DNA from: Sphingomonadaceae bacterium PASS1
Lineage (GTDB): Bacteria; Pseudomonadota; Alphaproteobacteria; Sphingomonadales; Sphingomonadaceae
Assembly: GCA_002255985.1 (NCBI GenBank)
Contig: NKIR01000006.1
Coordinates: forward strand, 1 to 64,000
Direction: 5' to 3'
DNA: 64,000 bases
This document shows positions 1-10,590 of this stretch, one piece after another. Position 1 is the first letter of the stretch, and every line of letters begins with the position of its first letter. A program made the position numbers and the translations under genes. A model generated the notes under the pieces. It was not told where the DNA came from, did not search any database, and saw nothing but the letters and a program-made list of their open reading frames with translations.

Positions 1-17
1 ATCATCCCGCAAGTTAA

Positions 18-332
18 TTGATGCTCCCATGTCACCTCCTCCAAATGAAGATCAACATAGAATCAGACTTTCAACCGCTTGGGAATCCCAAATCTGAGTC
101 AGCATCAGCGCAGGTTGGTATTATTGAGGAAGGCGAAGTCGCACCGGGTGACCGCATACAGCAGGTTGAGCAGGCGGGGCATGATTGGACCGTCGCCCGC
201 ACATTCAAACTGCTGATCGGCGGCGGCAATAAGAAAGCCGATGCGTTCGCGCAGCTGCAAGTGCTTGCGCAGCTTGAAGCATTGGCCGAATCCTGGCGCA
301 TACGCGCCGCGAAACTCGCCGCGCAGCTTTAA
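18..332 (+). pseudogene. C-terminal fragment resembling YiiM/MOSC-type 3-alpha domain protein; N-terminal part not recognisable
   Basis: ORF tail EEGEVAPGDRIQQVEQAGHDWTVARTFKLLIGG...[13 protein letters not shown] resembles the 3-alpha domain after a MOSC domain; no MOSC core upstream, in-frame stop at 15-17. Confidence 0.4.
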
Positions 333-339
333 CGGCGTC

Positions 340-1278
340 TTATTCGCCTATTTCGTACGGTTCGGGCGATGGCGCGAATAATCGGATGCGGGTGACCCGT
401 TTTTCGTCCGCTTCCAATATTTCGAGTTTCCATCCGCTGGCTTCGTGCGTCAGCATTTGGCCGACATCGGGAACTTGCCCAGCAATAACAAACGCTAGTC
501 CGCCCAGCGTGTCGACATCTTCTTCAACCTCGGACAGATTGGGGTCAATGGCTTCAGCCAGATCGTCGAGTTCGGCGCGCGCATCGGCTTCCCACATGAC
601 TGGACTTAATTGCGTGAACATCGCTTCAGGTTCTTCGTCATGCTCATCTTCGATTTCACCGACGATCTCCTCGACGAGGTCTTCAATCGTCACCAGGCCT
701 TCGGTGCCTGAATATTCGTCGAGAACGATAGCCAAGTGCGTACGCGTCCGGCGCATTTCGTCAAGCAACGCGAGAACACTCATATTCTGCGGGACGAAGC
801 GGGGCTGACGGATAAAGGCTTCCAAGCTTTCTGGCGGCTGCTCACCCGATGCAAGAACGGCGAACACATCCTTGATATGGATCATACCGATGATGCTATC
901 CAACGTGTCGCGATAGACGGGCAAGCGGCTGTGGCCATGTTCGGCAAAGGCCGCGATGCAATCGGCAAAGCCAGCGCTTTCGTCAATGGCGACAATGTCG
1001 CTGCGCGGCACCATGACATCGTCAACTCGGTGCTCGCTAAAATGTAAAAGGTTGCGCAGCATGGTGCGCTCAACTGCGGTCAGGTCGCCATCATTGTCCG
1101 ATTGGTCAGCATTGTCGCTGTCTTCTTCGTGCTCAGCAATCGCTTCTTCAAGCTGCTCACGCAACGTCGGTTCGTGATCGCGGCCAAAAAACATTGTTTT
1201 CAGCCGCTGCCATATTCGTCCGTCGTTATCGTCGTCGGTTGCGGTTTTTGAACCGCTAAAACTGTCACCCTCGGGCAT
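340..1278 (-). CDS. CBS-domain hemolysin/CorC-family transporter-associated protein
   Basis: ORF 312 aa; [12 protein letters not shown]..., CBS pair, C-terminal CorC_HlyC domain (DTLGGLAF). Confidence 0.9.
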   Translation of the reverse strand: MPEGDSFSGSKTATDDDNDGRIWQRLKTMFFGRDHEPTLREQLEEAIAEHEEDSDNADQSDNDGDLTAVERTMLRNLLHFSEHRVDDVMVPRSDIVAIDESAGFADCIAAFAEHGHSRLPVYRDTLDSIIGMIHIKDVFAVLASGEQPPESLEAFIRQPRFVPQNMSVLALLDEMRRTRTHLAIVLDEYSGTEGLVTIEDLVEEIVGEIEDEHDEEPEAMFTQLSPVMWEADARAELDDLAEAIDPNLSEVEEDVDTLGGLAFVIAGQVPDVGQMLTHEASGWKLEILEADEKRVTRIRLFAPSPEPYEIGE

Positions 1279-1310
1279 AATGGAAGCGTATTGGCCTCTT
1301 TTTGATGGAA

Positions 1311-1904
1311 TTACGCTTCATATGGATTGTGAAGCCCCATGGATGCAAGCGCTTTTACTTCTAGCGCCTCCATGGCTTCGGCCTCTTCATCGTCAACATG
1401 GTCATGGCCAAGCAAGTGCAACATGCCGTGGATCACCAGATGTGTTGCATGGTCCGCGACGGTAATTTGCTTTTCGTCCGCTTCTGCAGCGCAGGTTTCA
1501 TAGGCCAAGATGATGTCACCGAGAAGGATCTCCATTTCCGCTCCGTCGCCCTGAACTTGTTTCAGGGTCTTAATATGGTCGGCATCAGATATGGAGTAAG
1601 ACCCTGAAACAAGTTCAGGGTGACGAAGATATTGCAACTCGTCGTGCTCCAACATTGGAAAGCTCAGGACATTGGTCGCCTTGTCTTTGTCGCGCCACTC
1701 AAGGTTGAGTGCATGCACTTCAGCGTCATCTGTTAGCTTAATGCTTACTTCAACCGGTGACGGATATTCTGTCAGTCCCGGCATGCCGGCAAAGCGGACA
1801 GCCGCATCGACTGCCTTTTCAACTTCACTTTGCCCGAAATTGCAGCTGCCCCATGGCAAGCCGATGTCTAATTCGACGTCAATCACGCGCACCCTCATAC
1901 GCAT
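1311..1904 (-). CDS. ybeY: Endoribonuclease YbeY (rRNA maturation factor), carrying an in-frame palindromic repeat insertion
   Basis: TNVLSFPM...LLGDI...HLVIHGMLHLLGHDH zinc motif; likely start at internal Met, the longer ORF extends to 2003. Confidence 0.9.
   Translation of the reverse strand: MRMRVRVIDVELDIGLPWGSCNFGQSEVEKAVDAAVRFAGMPGLTEYPSPVEVSIKLTDDAEVHALNLEWRDKDKATNVLSFPMLEHDELQYLRHPELVSGSYSISDADHIKTLKQVQGDGAEMEILLGDIILAYETCAAEADEKQITVADHATHLVIHGMLHLLGHDHVDDEEAEAMEALEVKALASMGLHNPYEA
1544..1625. repeat. Palindromic repeat (27-nt inverted arms, one mismatch) inside ybeY
   Basis: CGTCGCCCTGAACTTGTTTCAGGGTCT (1544-1570) and AGACCCTGAAACAAGTTCAGGGTGACG (1599-1625) are reverse complements except one position. 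Confidence 0.93.
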
Positions 1905-2874
1905 CGACGATTCGTCCGACCAAGGGATGGCGGACAACGTCGCTGCTATTGAAGCGGATGGTTTGAATGCCACCGACCCCTTCAAGCCGTTGAACCGCGT
2001 CATTCAGGCCTGACATTCGTTCACCACCGGGGATGTCGACCTGATGCGGGTCTCCACAAATGACCATGCGGCTGTTCATGCCGAAACGCGTCAGGAACAT
2101 CTTCATTTGCGCGGCAGTCGTGTTCTGGGCTTCGTCGAGAATGATGAAGGCATCGGCCAATGTACGGCCGCGCATGAAGGCGATAGGGGCGATTTCGATT
2201 TCGCCCGAAGCGATGCGGCGTTCCACCTGTTCGGCTGGCAAGCAGTCGTACAACGCATCGTAAATCGGCCGCAGATAGGGGTCGACCTTTTCCTTCATGT
2301 CGCCGGGTAAGAAACCAAGCCGTTCGCCCGCCTCGACCGCTGGACGCGAGAGGATGAGGCGTTGCACGGCGCCGGTAATCAGCATCGCCACAGCCTGCGC
2401 CACCGCCAGATAGGTTTTTCCGGTTCCTGCTGGTCCAAGTGCGAAGATAATCTCGTCGCGCGCCAATGCCTCCATATAGGGAATCTGCGTGGCGGAACGC
2501 GGCACTAGGGTTTTCTTGCGCGTGCGGATCATGATGCCGGGGGCAGCATTGTCTTCCTTGCGCAATATGCCTTCGAGCGTGGGTTCGGCGGTCATCGCGA
2601 TAATCGACTGCACGGCTTCGGAATCCATTTCTTGTCCGCGTGAAATGCGCGAATAAATATCGTTGAGAACATCGCGTGTGCGGCCAATGGCGCCAGCTTC
2701 ACCTTCGATTTGGACGCGATTGCCCCGGGCCGAGATATAAACGCCAAGCCTGTTTTCGATTGTTACCAGGTTGCGATCAAATTCGCCAAACACCGCATTG
2801 ATAAGATGTGGCTTGTCGAAGCTCATTTCCAGCCGGGACAGGTCACCGGCTTGCGCTTGGGCTTTTTTGGCCAT
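1879..2874 (-). CDS. phoH: PhoH family protein
   Basis: ALGPAGTGKTYLAVAQAV Walker A, FIILDEAQNTT Walker B; adjacent to ybeY and miaB. Confidence 0.93.
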   Translation of the reverse strand: MAKKAQAQAGDLSRLEMSFDKPHLINAVFGEFDRNLVTIENRLGVYISARGNRVQIEGEAGAIGRTRDVLNDIYSRISRGQEMDSEAVQSIIAMTAEPTLEGILRKEDNAAPGIMIRTRKKTLVPRSATQIPYMEALARDEIIFALGPAGTGKTYLAVAQAVAMLITGAVQRLILSRPAVEAGERLGFLPGDMKEKVDPYLRPIYDALYDCLPAEQVERRIASGEIEIAPIAFMRGRTLADAFIILDEAQNTTAAQMKMFLTRFGMNSRMVICGDPHQVDIPGGERMSGLNDAVQRLEGVGGIQTIRFNSSDVVRHPLVGRIVDAYEGARD

Positions 2875-4209
2875 TCAGGCGGCTGCTCTCATCGTTGGTT
2901 CACCTTTTAAGCTAAGGGGGCCAGAATCGGTAATCTGAACGCTAACAATATTGCCGATAGAAAGGTCCGGCGCAAGGACATGCACCGATTGAAGCCACGG
3001 TGATTTGCCAATCAATTGGCCATCAAATTTGCCCGGCCGTTCGAGAAGCACATCGCAGGTTTTGCCAACGGTATTTCGGTTGAATGCGGTTTGGTCCGCA
3101 ACGATTTGTGCCTGCAACCGTTGGAGCCGTTCGTCCATGACTTCCATCGCTATTTGGTCAGCCATGTCGGCGGCGGGCGTGCCGGGACGCGGGCTATATT
3201 TGAACGAATATGCCTGCGCATGGCCGACTTCACGAACCAAGCGCATGGTTTCTTCGAAGTCGTCTTCGGTCTCGCCGGGAAAGCCGACGATGAAATCACC
3301 CGAAAACGCCATGTCAGGCCGCACGGTACGCACGCGGTCCAAAATACGCAGATAGCTGTCGCGGCTGTGGCTGCGGTTCATCGCCTTTAATATGCGGTCC
3401 GAACCCGATTGCACGGGCAGGTGCAGGAATGGCATCAGCTTTTCGACATCGCCATGCGCGGCAATCAGCCCCTCGGTCATGTCGTTCGGGTGGCTCGTCA
3501 TATAGCGGATGCGGCGCAGACCGGGAATTTTGTCGAGCGCGCGGATGAGGCCATCGAGACCCTGCAACTGGCCTTTGTCGTCTTCGCCATCCCAGGCGTT
3601 GACGTTTTGCCCTAATAACGTGATTTCTGCGGCGCCCTCGTCAACGATGGCTTTTGCCTCGTCAATCAACGCGCTCCATCCGCGCGAAATCTCCGCGCCG
3701 CGCGTGTAGGGCACAACGCAATAAGTGCAGAATTTATCGCAGCCTTCCTGAACCGTCAGAAATGCAGAGGGCGCTTGCTTGCGGCGTGCAGGCAATTTGC
3801 CGAACTTATCGAGACCGGGCAGGTCAAGGTCGACCACGCGTTCACCGCGTCCGACCGCTGCAACCATTTCAGGCAGATTATGATAGGCTTGCGGGCCGAC
3901 AACGATGTCGACTTCGGGCGCTCTGCGGCTAATCTCGCTGCCTTCGGCCTGCGCGACGCATCCGGCCACGGCAATGACTGGGCTGCTGCCGTCCTTGCGA
4001 CGCAAGCGGCCGATTTCGGAATAGACCTTTTCTGCGGCCTTTTCCCGAATGTGACAGGTGTTGAGCACGACTAGATCGGCATTTGCCTTTTCATCGGCGG
4101 GCGTCATGCCTTGGCTTTCGAACATTTCGGCCATCCGTTCGCCATCATAGACGTTCATCTGGCAGCCGTAATTTTTGATCGAATAGGTTTTGGGAGAATC
4201 CGTGCTCAT
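2875..4209 (-). CDS. miaB: tRNA-2-methylthio-N6-dimethylallyladenosine synthase MiaB
   Basis: [13 protein letters not shown]; radical [22 protein letters not shown] domain at C-terminus. Confidence 0.96.
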   Translation of the reverse strand: MSTDSPKTYSIKNYGCQMNVYDGERMAEMFESQGMTPADEKANADLVVLNTCHIREKAAEKVYSEIGRLRRKDGSSPVIAVAGCVAQAEGSEISRRAPEVDIVVGPQAYHNLPEMVAAVGRGERVVDLDLPGLDKFGKLPARRKQAPSAFLTVQEGCDKFCTYCVVPYTRGAEISRGWSALIDEAKAIVDEGAAEITLLGQNVNAWDGEDDKGQLQGLDGLIRALDKIPGLRRIRYMTSHPNDMTEGLIAAHGDVEKLMPFLHLPVQSGSDRILKAMNRSHSRDSYLRILDRVRTVRPDMAFSGDFIVGFPGETEDDFEETMRLVREVGHAQAYSFKYSPRPGTPAADMADQIAMEVMDERLQRLQAQIVADQTAFNRNTVGKTCDVLLERPGKFDGQLIGKSPWLQSVHVLAPDLSIGNIVSVQITDSGPLSLKGEPTMRAAA

Positions 4210-4218
4210 AGCGCGCGT

Positions 4219-5019
4219 CTATACATAGCGCCGTGTGCCGCCGCCACCCTCCATCGCTGCACCTATGCGCGCACGCACTTCAGCGGAAATCGCCTTGCGG
4301 TCGGGGTAGTGCAGGGGATCAAACGGCTCCAGAAAATGCAGTGTTGCCGTAATCGGTTTCAGATAGGACAAAAGCCGCCAGAAATTCTCGGTCACTTTTT
4401 CATCGCCGACCCACGCCACACGCGGGGTATGGTGCCCGTAGCTTAGAAATACCGGCTGAACGAGCATGCCGGATGGTGGCGGAACGAGTGCGGCGAACAA
4501 AGATGGTTTGAATGGCAAGAGGCCCGAACCGTCATGGGTCGTGCCTTCCGGGAATATCGTGACCGGTTGATCGCCCGTCATTGCCGTGCGTAGATCTTCC
4601 ACCTGATTTCCTACGCTGGCGCGGTTTTCACGGCTGACAAAGATTGTGTTATTGATCTTGCAAAGCCACCCAATCAATGGCCAGCCCTCAATCCCGTCAT
4701 TGGCGACAAAGGTGCAACCCGTAACGCCTGACATTACGGGAATGTCGATCCAGCTATGATGGTTGGCCGCATAAAACACATTCGCACGCACCCGCTGCCC
4801 AGTCGTGGCGGTTGCAATACCGCTGGTCCAGCTGATCGACAGAAGGAACAGGCGCGGCCACGGCGACGGCCGGTTGAGAAGCCGCCAGAGATTGTGGAGG
4901 AGTAAGCTGATCACCAAGCTGGCGGCCATCAGCAGCAGCCGGGCGGCAAACAAGAACTGGCCAGCTACAACAGCAGCGGGGTTGCGGCGTTTAATCCTTG
5001 CGGTCGATGGCGACGCCAT
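4219..5019 (-). CDS. 1-acyl-sn-glycerol-3-phosphate acyltransferase (PlsC-like)
   Basis: NHHSWIDIPVM (HX4D) and FPEGTTHDG motifs; internal Met start chosen to reduce overlap with fur. Confidence 0.85.
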   Translation of the reverse strand: MASPSTARIKRRNPAAVVAGQFLFAARLLLMAASLVISLLLHNLWRLLNRPSPWPRLFLLSISWTSGIATATTGQRVRANVFYAANHHSWIDIPVMSGVTGCTFVANDGIEGWPLIGWLCKINNTIFVSRENRASVGNQVEDLRTAMTGDQPVTIFPEGTTHDGSGLLPFKPSLFAALVPPPSGMLVQPVFLSYGHHTPRVAWVGDEKVTENFWRLLSYLKPITATLHFLEPFDPLHYPDRKAISAEVRARIGAAMEGGGGTRRYV

Positions 5020-5425
5020 AGAGTTCCATACGATGGTCAACGAGACGGTATCCGAGGCGCTCTGCAATAATTTTCTGGAGTGCTTCCAGTTCGGGATCGA
5101 CGAATTCAACAACTTTGCCGGTTTCTACGTCGATGAGGTGGTCATGATGTGCCTCGGGCGACGCTTCATAGCGTGCGCGCCCGTCACCAAAATCGTGGCG
5201 GTCCAATATACCCGCTTCTTCGAACAGCCGGACAGTCCGATATACGGTGGCGATTGAAATCTTTGGATCAATGGCTGACGAACGACGATAAAGTTCTTCG
5301 ACATCAGGATGATCGGACGAATCCGAAATGACGCGCGCTATGACGCGGCGCTGGTCGGTAATACGCAGGCCACGTTCGTTGCACAGCGCTTCAATGTCGA
5401 TTTTGATGTCCATCCCAATGCACAT
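4991..5425 (-). CDS. fur: Ferric uptake regulator Fur family
   Basis: RGLRITDQRRVIARVI...HHDHLIDVETGKVVEF. Confidence 0.93.
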   Translation of the reverse strand: MCIGMDIKIDIEALCNERGLRITDQRRVIARVISDSSDHPDVEELYRRSSAIDPKISIATVYRTVRLFEEAGILDRHDFGDGRARYEASPEAHHDHLIDVETGKVVEFVDPELEALQKIIAERLGYRLVDHRMELYGVAIDRKD

Positions 5426-5455
5426 TTAGTGCCGCGCCACGATTCGTCAAAGAAA

Positions 5456-5479
5456 AAGGCCGGAGAATTCTCCGGCCTT
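5456..5479 (-). terminator. Intrinsic terminator downstream of mucR-like gene
   Basis: Perfect palindrome AAGGCCGGAGAATTCTCCGGCCTT followed by a T-run on the minus strand. Confidence 0.8.
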
Positions 5480-5504
5480 ATTTTCCAGTGAAGCTATCTG
5501 CGCT

Positions 5505-5960
5505 TTACCTGATTTTTTTCTTGCGACCCGAACCTGGTGCACGACCAAGGCCGATGGCCTTTGCGAGTTCGCGACGTTGTTCTGCATAAGCAGGTGCAAC
5601 CATTGGATAATCGGCGGGCAGGCCCCATTTTGCGCGATAGTCATCCGGCGTCATGCCATAATGGGTCATCAGGTGGCGCTTAAGCATTTTCAGCTTCTTA
5701 CCGTCGTCCAAGCAGACGATATAATCGCGTTTCACCGAATTGCGGACTGGAACGGCTGGTTCCAAAACCGTTTCGGGCGCAGCAGCTGTTCCGGAAAGAC
5801 TAGCGAGTGCCGCGTGCACATTTCCGATTAAAGTTGATACGTCGGATACCGCGACACTGTTGTTGCTGACATGAGCAGCGACAATATCGGCGGTCAGAGT
5901 AATTAACAATTCTGTGGCTTCGTTACTTTCTTGAGACATATTTTGAACCTTTAGACCCAT
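5505..5960 (-). CDS. MucR/Ros family transcriptional regulator
   Basis: VCLDDGKKLKMLKRHLMTHYGMTPDDYRAKWGLPADYPMVAPAYAEQR signature. Confidence 0.92.
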   Translation of the reverse strand: MGLKVQNMSQESNEATELLITLTADIVAAHVSNNSVAVSDVSTLIGNVHAALASLSGTAAAPETVLEPAVPVRNSVKRDYIVCLDDGKKLKMLKRHLMTHYGMTPDDYRAKWGLPADYPMVAPAYAEQRRELAKAIGLGRAPGSGRKKKIR

Positions 5961-6037
5961 TTTTTATATTTTGCGACTTGACCATTGCATATAGCCTTGA
6001 ATTTAAGTCGTCAAGAAAAGCTGCCAGTATGCAAATA

Positions 6038-6493
6038 TTAGAGATCAATGCCCATCGTAATCGCGTCTGGACTTATTCCTTCAGCGCTTTTGTAATAATT
6101 TTTGCGCCGTCCGATGGGTGCAAAACCAGCCTTCAAATAGAAATAATGTGCAGGGTTCCCGTCACGAACTTCAAGAAATAATTTCTCCCGGCCGGCGATT
6201 TGGCCTCTATTTATCACTTCGTTCAGAAGATTTTGACCAATCTTTTGGCGCTGGTAATTGCTTGCAACGCCAATCATCAGTAATTCTTCATGCTCAAAAA
6301 CCCAGCGCGTTATGGCGAAACCGCATACAACATCACCATCTTTGGCAAGTAACAGTTGGCAGTCCGGCAGTACCAAAGTGGACAGGCATTGAGCTGCCGT
6401 CCACGCTTCGCCAAATCGGGGGTCGAAGGCGTCGGACATAATAGGCATGATGGACGAAACGTCTTTGGCATCGCCTTGAACGACGCGGATCAT
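6038..6493 (-). CDS. rimI: Ribosomal protein alanine N-acetyltransferase (RimI, GNAT)
   Basis: GNAT motifs MIGVASNYQRQKIGQNLL, FLEVRDGNPAHYFYLKAGF; overlaps tsaB; internal start at 6493. Confidence 0.85.
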   Translation of the reverse strand: MIRVVQGDAKDVSSIMPIMSDAFDPRFGEAWTAAQCLSTLVLPDCQLLLAKDGDVVCGFAITRWVFEHEELLMIGVASNYQRQKIGQNLLNEVINRGQIAGREKLFLEVRDGNPAHYFYLKAGFAPIGRRKNYYKSAEGISPDAITMGIDL

Positions 6494-7098
6494 GCCCGGA
6501 CTGCAGCCGGTTTTGCGTCTGGCGCCCTTCCATACACAGGAATGGCTGGAAGTGCGTGGTCGTCGGGTAAATGTGCCCATGCTCGCGCGTCGGGCAGAAT
6601 GTCGGTCCACACCCGATCGGCGCGTTGCGGGTCAATGTCTCCGGCAACATGGTCAGCGATAGCAACTGTAGCCAATAGCTCGGGCAAAACTGACCGTACT
6701 GGCGCTATCGAATTCCCGGCTTCATTAAATGCTTCAAAGAAATACTCACCATGGCCGCCTGTCATGATGACATCGACAGCGGCTTGTGATCCGCTTTGTG
6801 CACGCGCCATCGCGGCCACCAAGGATAGGCAACCATAGCCATGCACTTGAATGTGCCACGCCAATCCCAATGCTTTGGCTGCGGCGACGCCTACACGGAT
6901 GCCCGTGAAGCTGCCGGGACCAACATTCACCATAATCTGGTCAGCTTTGCCGTTATCCGGCAACGCGGCGATGAGCGGAAGCAAGTGTTCAGCATGCCCG
7001 CGGCCAATTACCTCATGTTGGGCGGCCAGCAACTGCTTCCCATCGAACAACGCAACTGAGCACGCCCTTGTGGCGGTATCGATGACCAGTGTTCGCAT
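6490..7098 (-). CDS. tsaB: tRNA threonylcarbamoyladenosine biosynthesis protein TsaB
   Basis: LVIDTATRACSVALFDG...VNVGPGSFTGIRVGVAAAKALG. Confidence 0.93.
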   Translation of the reverse strand: MRTLVIDTATRACSVALFDGKQLLAAQHEVIGRGHAEHLLPLIAALPDNGKADQIMVNVGPGSFTGIRVGVAAAKALGLAWHIQVHGYGCLSLVAAMARAQSGSQAAVDVIMTGGHGEYFFEAFNEAGNSIAPVRSVLPELLATVAIADHVAGDIDPQRADRVWTDILPDARAWAHLPDDHALPAIPVYGRAPDAKPAAVRA

Positions 7099-7119
7099 GA
7101 TCGCCTGCCGCCGTTTAAG

Positions 7120-7710
7120 TTAGGCGACCTGATTGAAGCGGTTAAATTCAGGGCGCGGGCTGCGTGCGAAAATGCTCGCTGTGTCGCCATAGCCAAGCGT
7201 ACAGATGAAATTCGACTGCACATTGGTTCCGGCAAAAAATGCCTTGTCGACAGCGGCATTGTCAAAGCCTGACATTGGACCAGTATCCAATCCCAATGCA
7301 CGCGCGGCGAGCATCAGATAGGCGCCTTGCAAGCTGCTATTCCGAAACGCCGTCTTTTCAATGAGCGCGTCGTTGCCGACAAACCAGCTGCGGGCATCCG
7401 CATGGGGAAACAATTCGGGAAGCTGTTCGTAAAATTCGAGGTCCATCCCGATAATCGCCGTGACAGGCGCTTGCAGAATTTTGTCGCCATTCGACGGCAT
7501 CGTGCATGCCGCCAGCTTTTGTTTAGCTTCGGTGGATGTGCACCAAATGATGCGCGCGGGAAGGCAGTTCGCAGATGTCGGGCCAAATTTCATCAGGTCC
7601 CAAATGCCCTCAAGCTGTAACTGCAACACCGGCGTATCGAGATAACCATTGTAGCTGCGGGCTTCGCGGAAAAGCAGATCAAGGGCGGTGTTGTTTAAAG
7701 CTTCGGACAT
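7120..7710 (-). CDS. Malonic semialdehyde reductase RutE-like nitroreductase
   Basis: Nitroreductase fold: [51 protein letters not shown]. Confidence 0.85.
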   Translation of the reverse strand: MSEALNNTALDLLFREARSYNGYLDTPVLQLQLEGIWDLMKFGPTSANCLPARIIWCTSTEAKQKLAACTMPSNGDKILQAPVTAIIGMDLEFYEQLPELFPHADARSWFVGNDALIEKTAFRNSSLQGAYLMLAARALGLDTGPMSGFDNAAVDKAFFAGTNVQSNFICTLGYGDTASIFARSPRPEFNRFNQVA

Positions 7711-7733
7711 AAGATTTCTCTCGAAATTAGGGT

Positions 7734-8318
7734 TTAGGCGGCACGCACTTCGATGACTTCGGGCACATAATGCTTCAGCAATTGTTCAATGCCATTTTTC
7801 AGCGTTGCCGAAGAAGAGGGGCAGCCAGCGCATGCGCCTTGCATCTGCAGAAAGACGATGCCCTTTTGAAAGCCGCGATAGACGATGTCTCCGCCGTCAT
7901 TGGCGACTGCTGGGCGGATACGCGTTTCAATCAATTCCTTGATCTGTATAACGATGTCGGCATCTTCAGGATCATCGAGCGGGTAGTCGGCATCGGCTGA
8001 TGGAACAGCAAATCCGGCTGCAGCGGGTTTGAAAAGCGGCATGTTCGCGCTGAAATGGTCGAGTAATATCGCAAGCACGTCGGGTTTTAGGCTGGACCAT
8101 TCTGAACCGGGTGCAGCGGTGACCGAAATAAACTCGCGTCCAAAAAATACCCCGGTGACATCACCAAGTCCGAAAAGTGCCTCCGCCAGTGGGGAGGCTT
8201 CAGCCTCTTCGGGGGCGGCAAAATCCCGCGTTCCATTTTCCATCACGGCGCGGCCGGGCAGAAATTTGATAGTGGCAGGGTTCGGAGTCAGTTCAGTTTC
8301 TATCAGCATTTCACGCAT
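7734..8318 (-). CDS. NifU/NfuA-like Fe-S scaffold protein
   Basis: TPNPATIKFLPG N-domain; GGDIVYRGFQKGIVFLQMQGACAGCPSSSATLKNGIE CxxC domain. Confidence 0.92.
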   Translation of the reverse strand: MREMLIETELTPNPATIKFLPGRAVMENGTRDFAAPEEAEASPLAEALFGLGDVTGVFFGREFISVTAAPGSEWSSLKPDVLAILLDHFSANMPLFKPAAAGFAVPSADADYPLDDPEDADIVIQIKELIETRIRPAVANDGGDIVYRGFQKGIVFLQMQGACAGCPSSSATLKNGIEQLLKHYVPEVIEVRAA

Positions 8319-8406
8319 GTGGTGCGGTGGTGGTAAAAGTGCAAGCCAGAATGTCTTGACAGCGATGAAGGCTGGGTTGACCTAGCGCGTCAAAAGGAGA
8401 GCAACA

Positions 8407-9231
8407 ATGGTCGATCAGTCGCATAAAACAGCTTGGATAACAGGCGCATCGTCGGGGATAGGCGAGGCACTGGCCAAAGCATTTGTCGGAAGCGGCGGTC
8501 ATGCCGTGCTGTCGGGCCGAAATGTGCCTGAACTGGAACGCGTCGCGCATGCTACCGGCGCGCCCGAACGCTGCTTCATTCTGCCATTCGACACGGTCGA
8601 CTATGCGGCTTTGCCGTCACAGGTCGCTGAAGCCATCGCCTATCAGGGCAAGATCGATGTGCTGGTCAATAATGCGGGCATTTCGCAACGTTCACCCGCC
8701 ATCGACACCGATCTTTCGGTTTACCAGCGGATCGTTGATGTGGACTTGCTTGCGCCGATCGCACTGACGCAAGCGCTTTTGGGTCATTTGGTTTCAAATG
8801 GCCATGGCCAGATTATCATGATTTCAAGTGTCGCCGGTAAAGCAGGCATCCCTATGCGGACTGCCTATTGCGCGGCGAAACACGGGCTGATCGGATATGC
8901 CGATGCTTTGCGCAGCGAAGTTGCAGGGCAGGGCGTCAAAGTGCTCGTTGTCGCGCCGGGTTCTGTGCGGACCAACGTATCGCGCAATGCATTGAATGCC
9001 GACGGGACCGTTCGTGGCACGAGCGATGCTGCCATTGATAACGGTATTGATCCGGACGTCGTCGCAACCACGATTTGGGATGCGGTTGATGCCGGAAAGC
9101 GGGAAATCGTTATCGCCGAAGGGATGGAGGCGGGCATTCCCGTGTTGCGCGCGCAGGACCCCGAAAAGCTGTTCGACATGGTCGAAGCGATGGTCGCCGA
9201 CGGCTATGCGCAGAAAATCGCGGCGCGGTAA
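8407..9231 (+). CDS. SDR family NAD(P)-dependent oxidoreductase
   Basis: TGASSGIGEAL, NNAGIS, YCAAKHGLIGYADALR. Confidence 0.9.
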   Translation: MVDQSHKTAWITGASSGIGEALAKAFVGSGGHAVLSGRNVPELERVAHATGAPERCFILPFDTVDYAALPSQVAEAIAYQGKIDVLVNNAGISQRSPAIDTDLSVYQRIVDVDLLAPIALTQALLGHLVSNGHGQIIMISSVAGKAGIPMRTAYCAAKHGLIGYADALRSEVAGQGVKVLVVAPGSVRTNVSRNALNADGTVRGTSDAAIDNGIDPDVVATTIWDAVDAGKREIVIAEGMEAGIPVLRAQDPEKLFDMVEAMVADGYAQKIAAR

Positions 9232-9285
9232 TTTGTCTGACGACGGGGCCATCCATTAGCCCAGCGACAGGTACGGTTTTGTTCC

Positions 9286-9933
9286 TTAAGTGCGGCCTGC
9301 TCGTAACGCCGCGCCAGCTGCGAAGGGCGACAAAGCGGTAATTGCGAGCGCAGTTGCCGCAAGTAGCTGCATCGCGTTGCCTGGATTTTCGGACAATGTG
9401 CCTGCGCCAAAGATCAGCAACGGTATCGTGATGGGCACGAGCAGTAGCCCGCCAAGCGCGCTCGCCCCGCTAAGGCCCGCAGTCAGCGCTGCGATGGTGA
9501 CCGACAGCCCGGAAAGCGCGGGCAGTGCCAACGCAAGGCCAAGCAACAATGTGCCCAATTGTGCCTCAGGCAATCCGATCAGCGCAGAACCAACAACCGT
9601 CGCGAGAAGGAGCGGAAGGGCGAAGGCAAAAATCTGGCCAATGATTTTGGTGGTGGCGACCAATTCGTCCGACCAGCCACGCATCGCCAGCTGATCCAAT
9701 ATGCCCGCTTGCCGGTCGGGAAGTATAAGCCGCTCAATCGGCAGCAGCGTCGCCAGTAACGCTGCAATCCACAATATGCCGCCGCCTGTGCGTGCAAGTA
9801 ATGCCTTGTCCGGCCCCGTCACAAACGGAAACAGCGTCGCAACCGCAAGATAGAATACTACCGGCAGCCATAGCCCGCCGCCCGTCCATGCCAAACGCAC
9901 TTCGCGCGCAACCAAGGCTGCAAATGCCTTCAT
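9286..9933 (-). CDS. ccmB: Heme exporter protein CcmB
   Basis: CcmB-like membrane protein; overlaps ccmA. Confidence 0.9.
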   Translation of the reverse strand: MKAFAALVAREVRLAWTGGGLWLPVVFYLAVATLFPFVTGPDKALLARTGGGILWIAALLATLLPIERLILPDRQAGILDQLAMRGWSDELVATTKIIGQIFAFALPLLLATVVGSALIGLPEAQLGTLLLGLALALPALSGLSVTIAALTAGLSGASALGGLLLVPITIPLLIFGAGTLSENPGNAMQLLAATALAITALSPFAAGAALRAGRT

Positions 9934-10541
9934 GCGTCTGCCTCCGGCCTGTCGAGAATGAGGCTATGCGCCAAGTTAATCGATGGTGGCTGGTGGGCAG
10001 CGACGAGCACTATGCCACCGGTTGCGACGTGCGCCGTGATGGCTTGGTCAAGGCGGGCGCAGCTCGCGCTGTCGAGGCCATTATAGGGTTCGTCGAGCAA
10101 CCAGATATCCGCCTTGGACGTGAGTACGCGTGCGATACTGGCGCGTTTACGCTGGCCGGTCGACAGAAAGCGCACGGGAACCTGCGCCAGACCTTGCAAA
10201 TCCATATCCGCCAGTGCTGCACTTCGCGCGTCGGCAGACGCGCCGTCCATATCCGCCCAGAACATCAGGGCCTTTTCGACTGTCAAATTTGCATCAAGCG
10301 CGAGATTTTCATCGGCGAGGGCAATCCGGCCTTCCGTCTGTATCGAACCGGCCGTTGCATATAAAAGACCAGCGACGAGCCGAAGCAAAGTAGATTTTCC
10401 GCAGCCATTCGCGCCACGTACCCAAATAATATCACCACTGCGCGCAGCGACCGTCAGCCCGCGCAGCACGATCCGGTTGCCCCGGATAACCGCGACATTG
10501 TCAACGCTGATGGACGGCAAGGGTGCTTGACGTGACGACAT
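9930..10541 (-). CDS. ccmA: Heme ABC exporter ATP-binding protein CcmA
   Basis: [40 protein letters not shown]. Confidence 0.92.
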   Translation of the reverse strand: MSSRQAPLPSISVDNVAVIRGNRIVLRGLTVAARSGDIIWVRGANGCGKSTLLRLVAGLLYATAGSIQTEGRIALADENLALDANLTVEKALMFWADMDGASADARSAALADMDLQGLAQVPVRFLSTGQRKRASIARVLTSKADIWLLDEPYNGLDSASCARLDQAITAHVATGGIVLVAAHQPPSINLAHSLILDRPEADA

Positions 10542-10590
10542 TAGGCGACTTAGGCATGAATTCCATCAATTGCAAAATCAGGATGACGTC

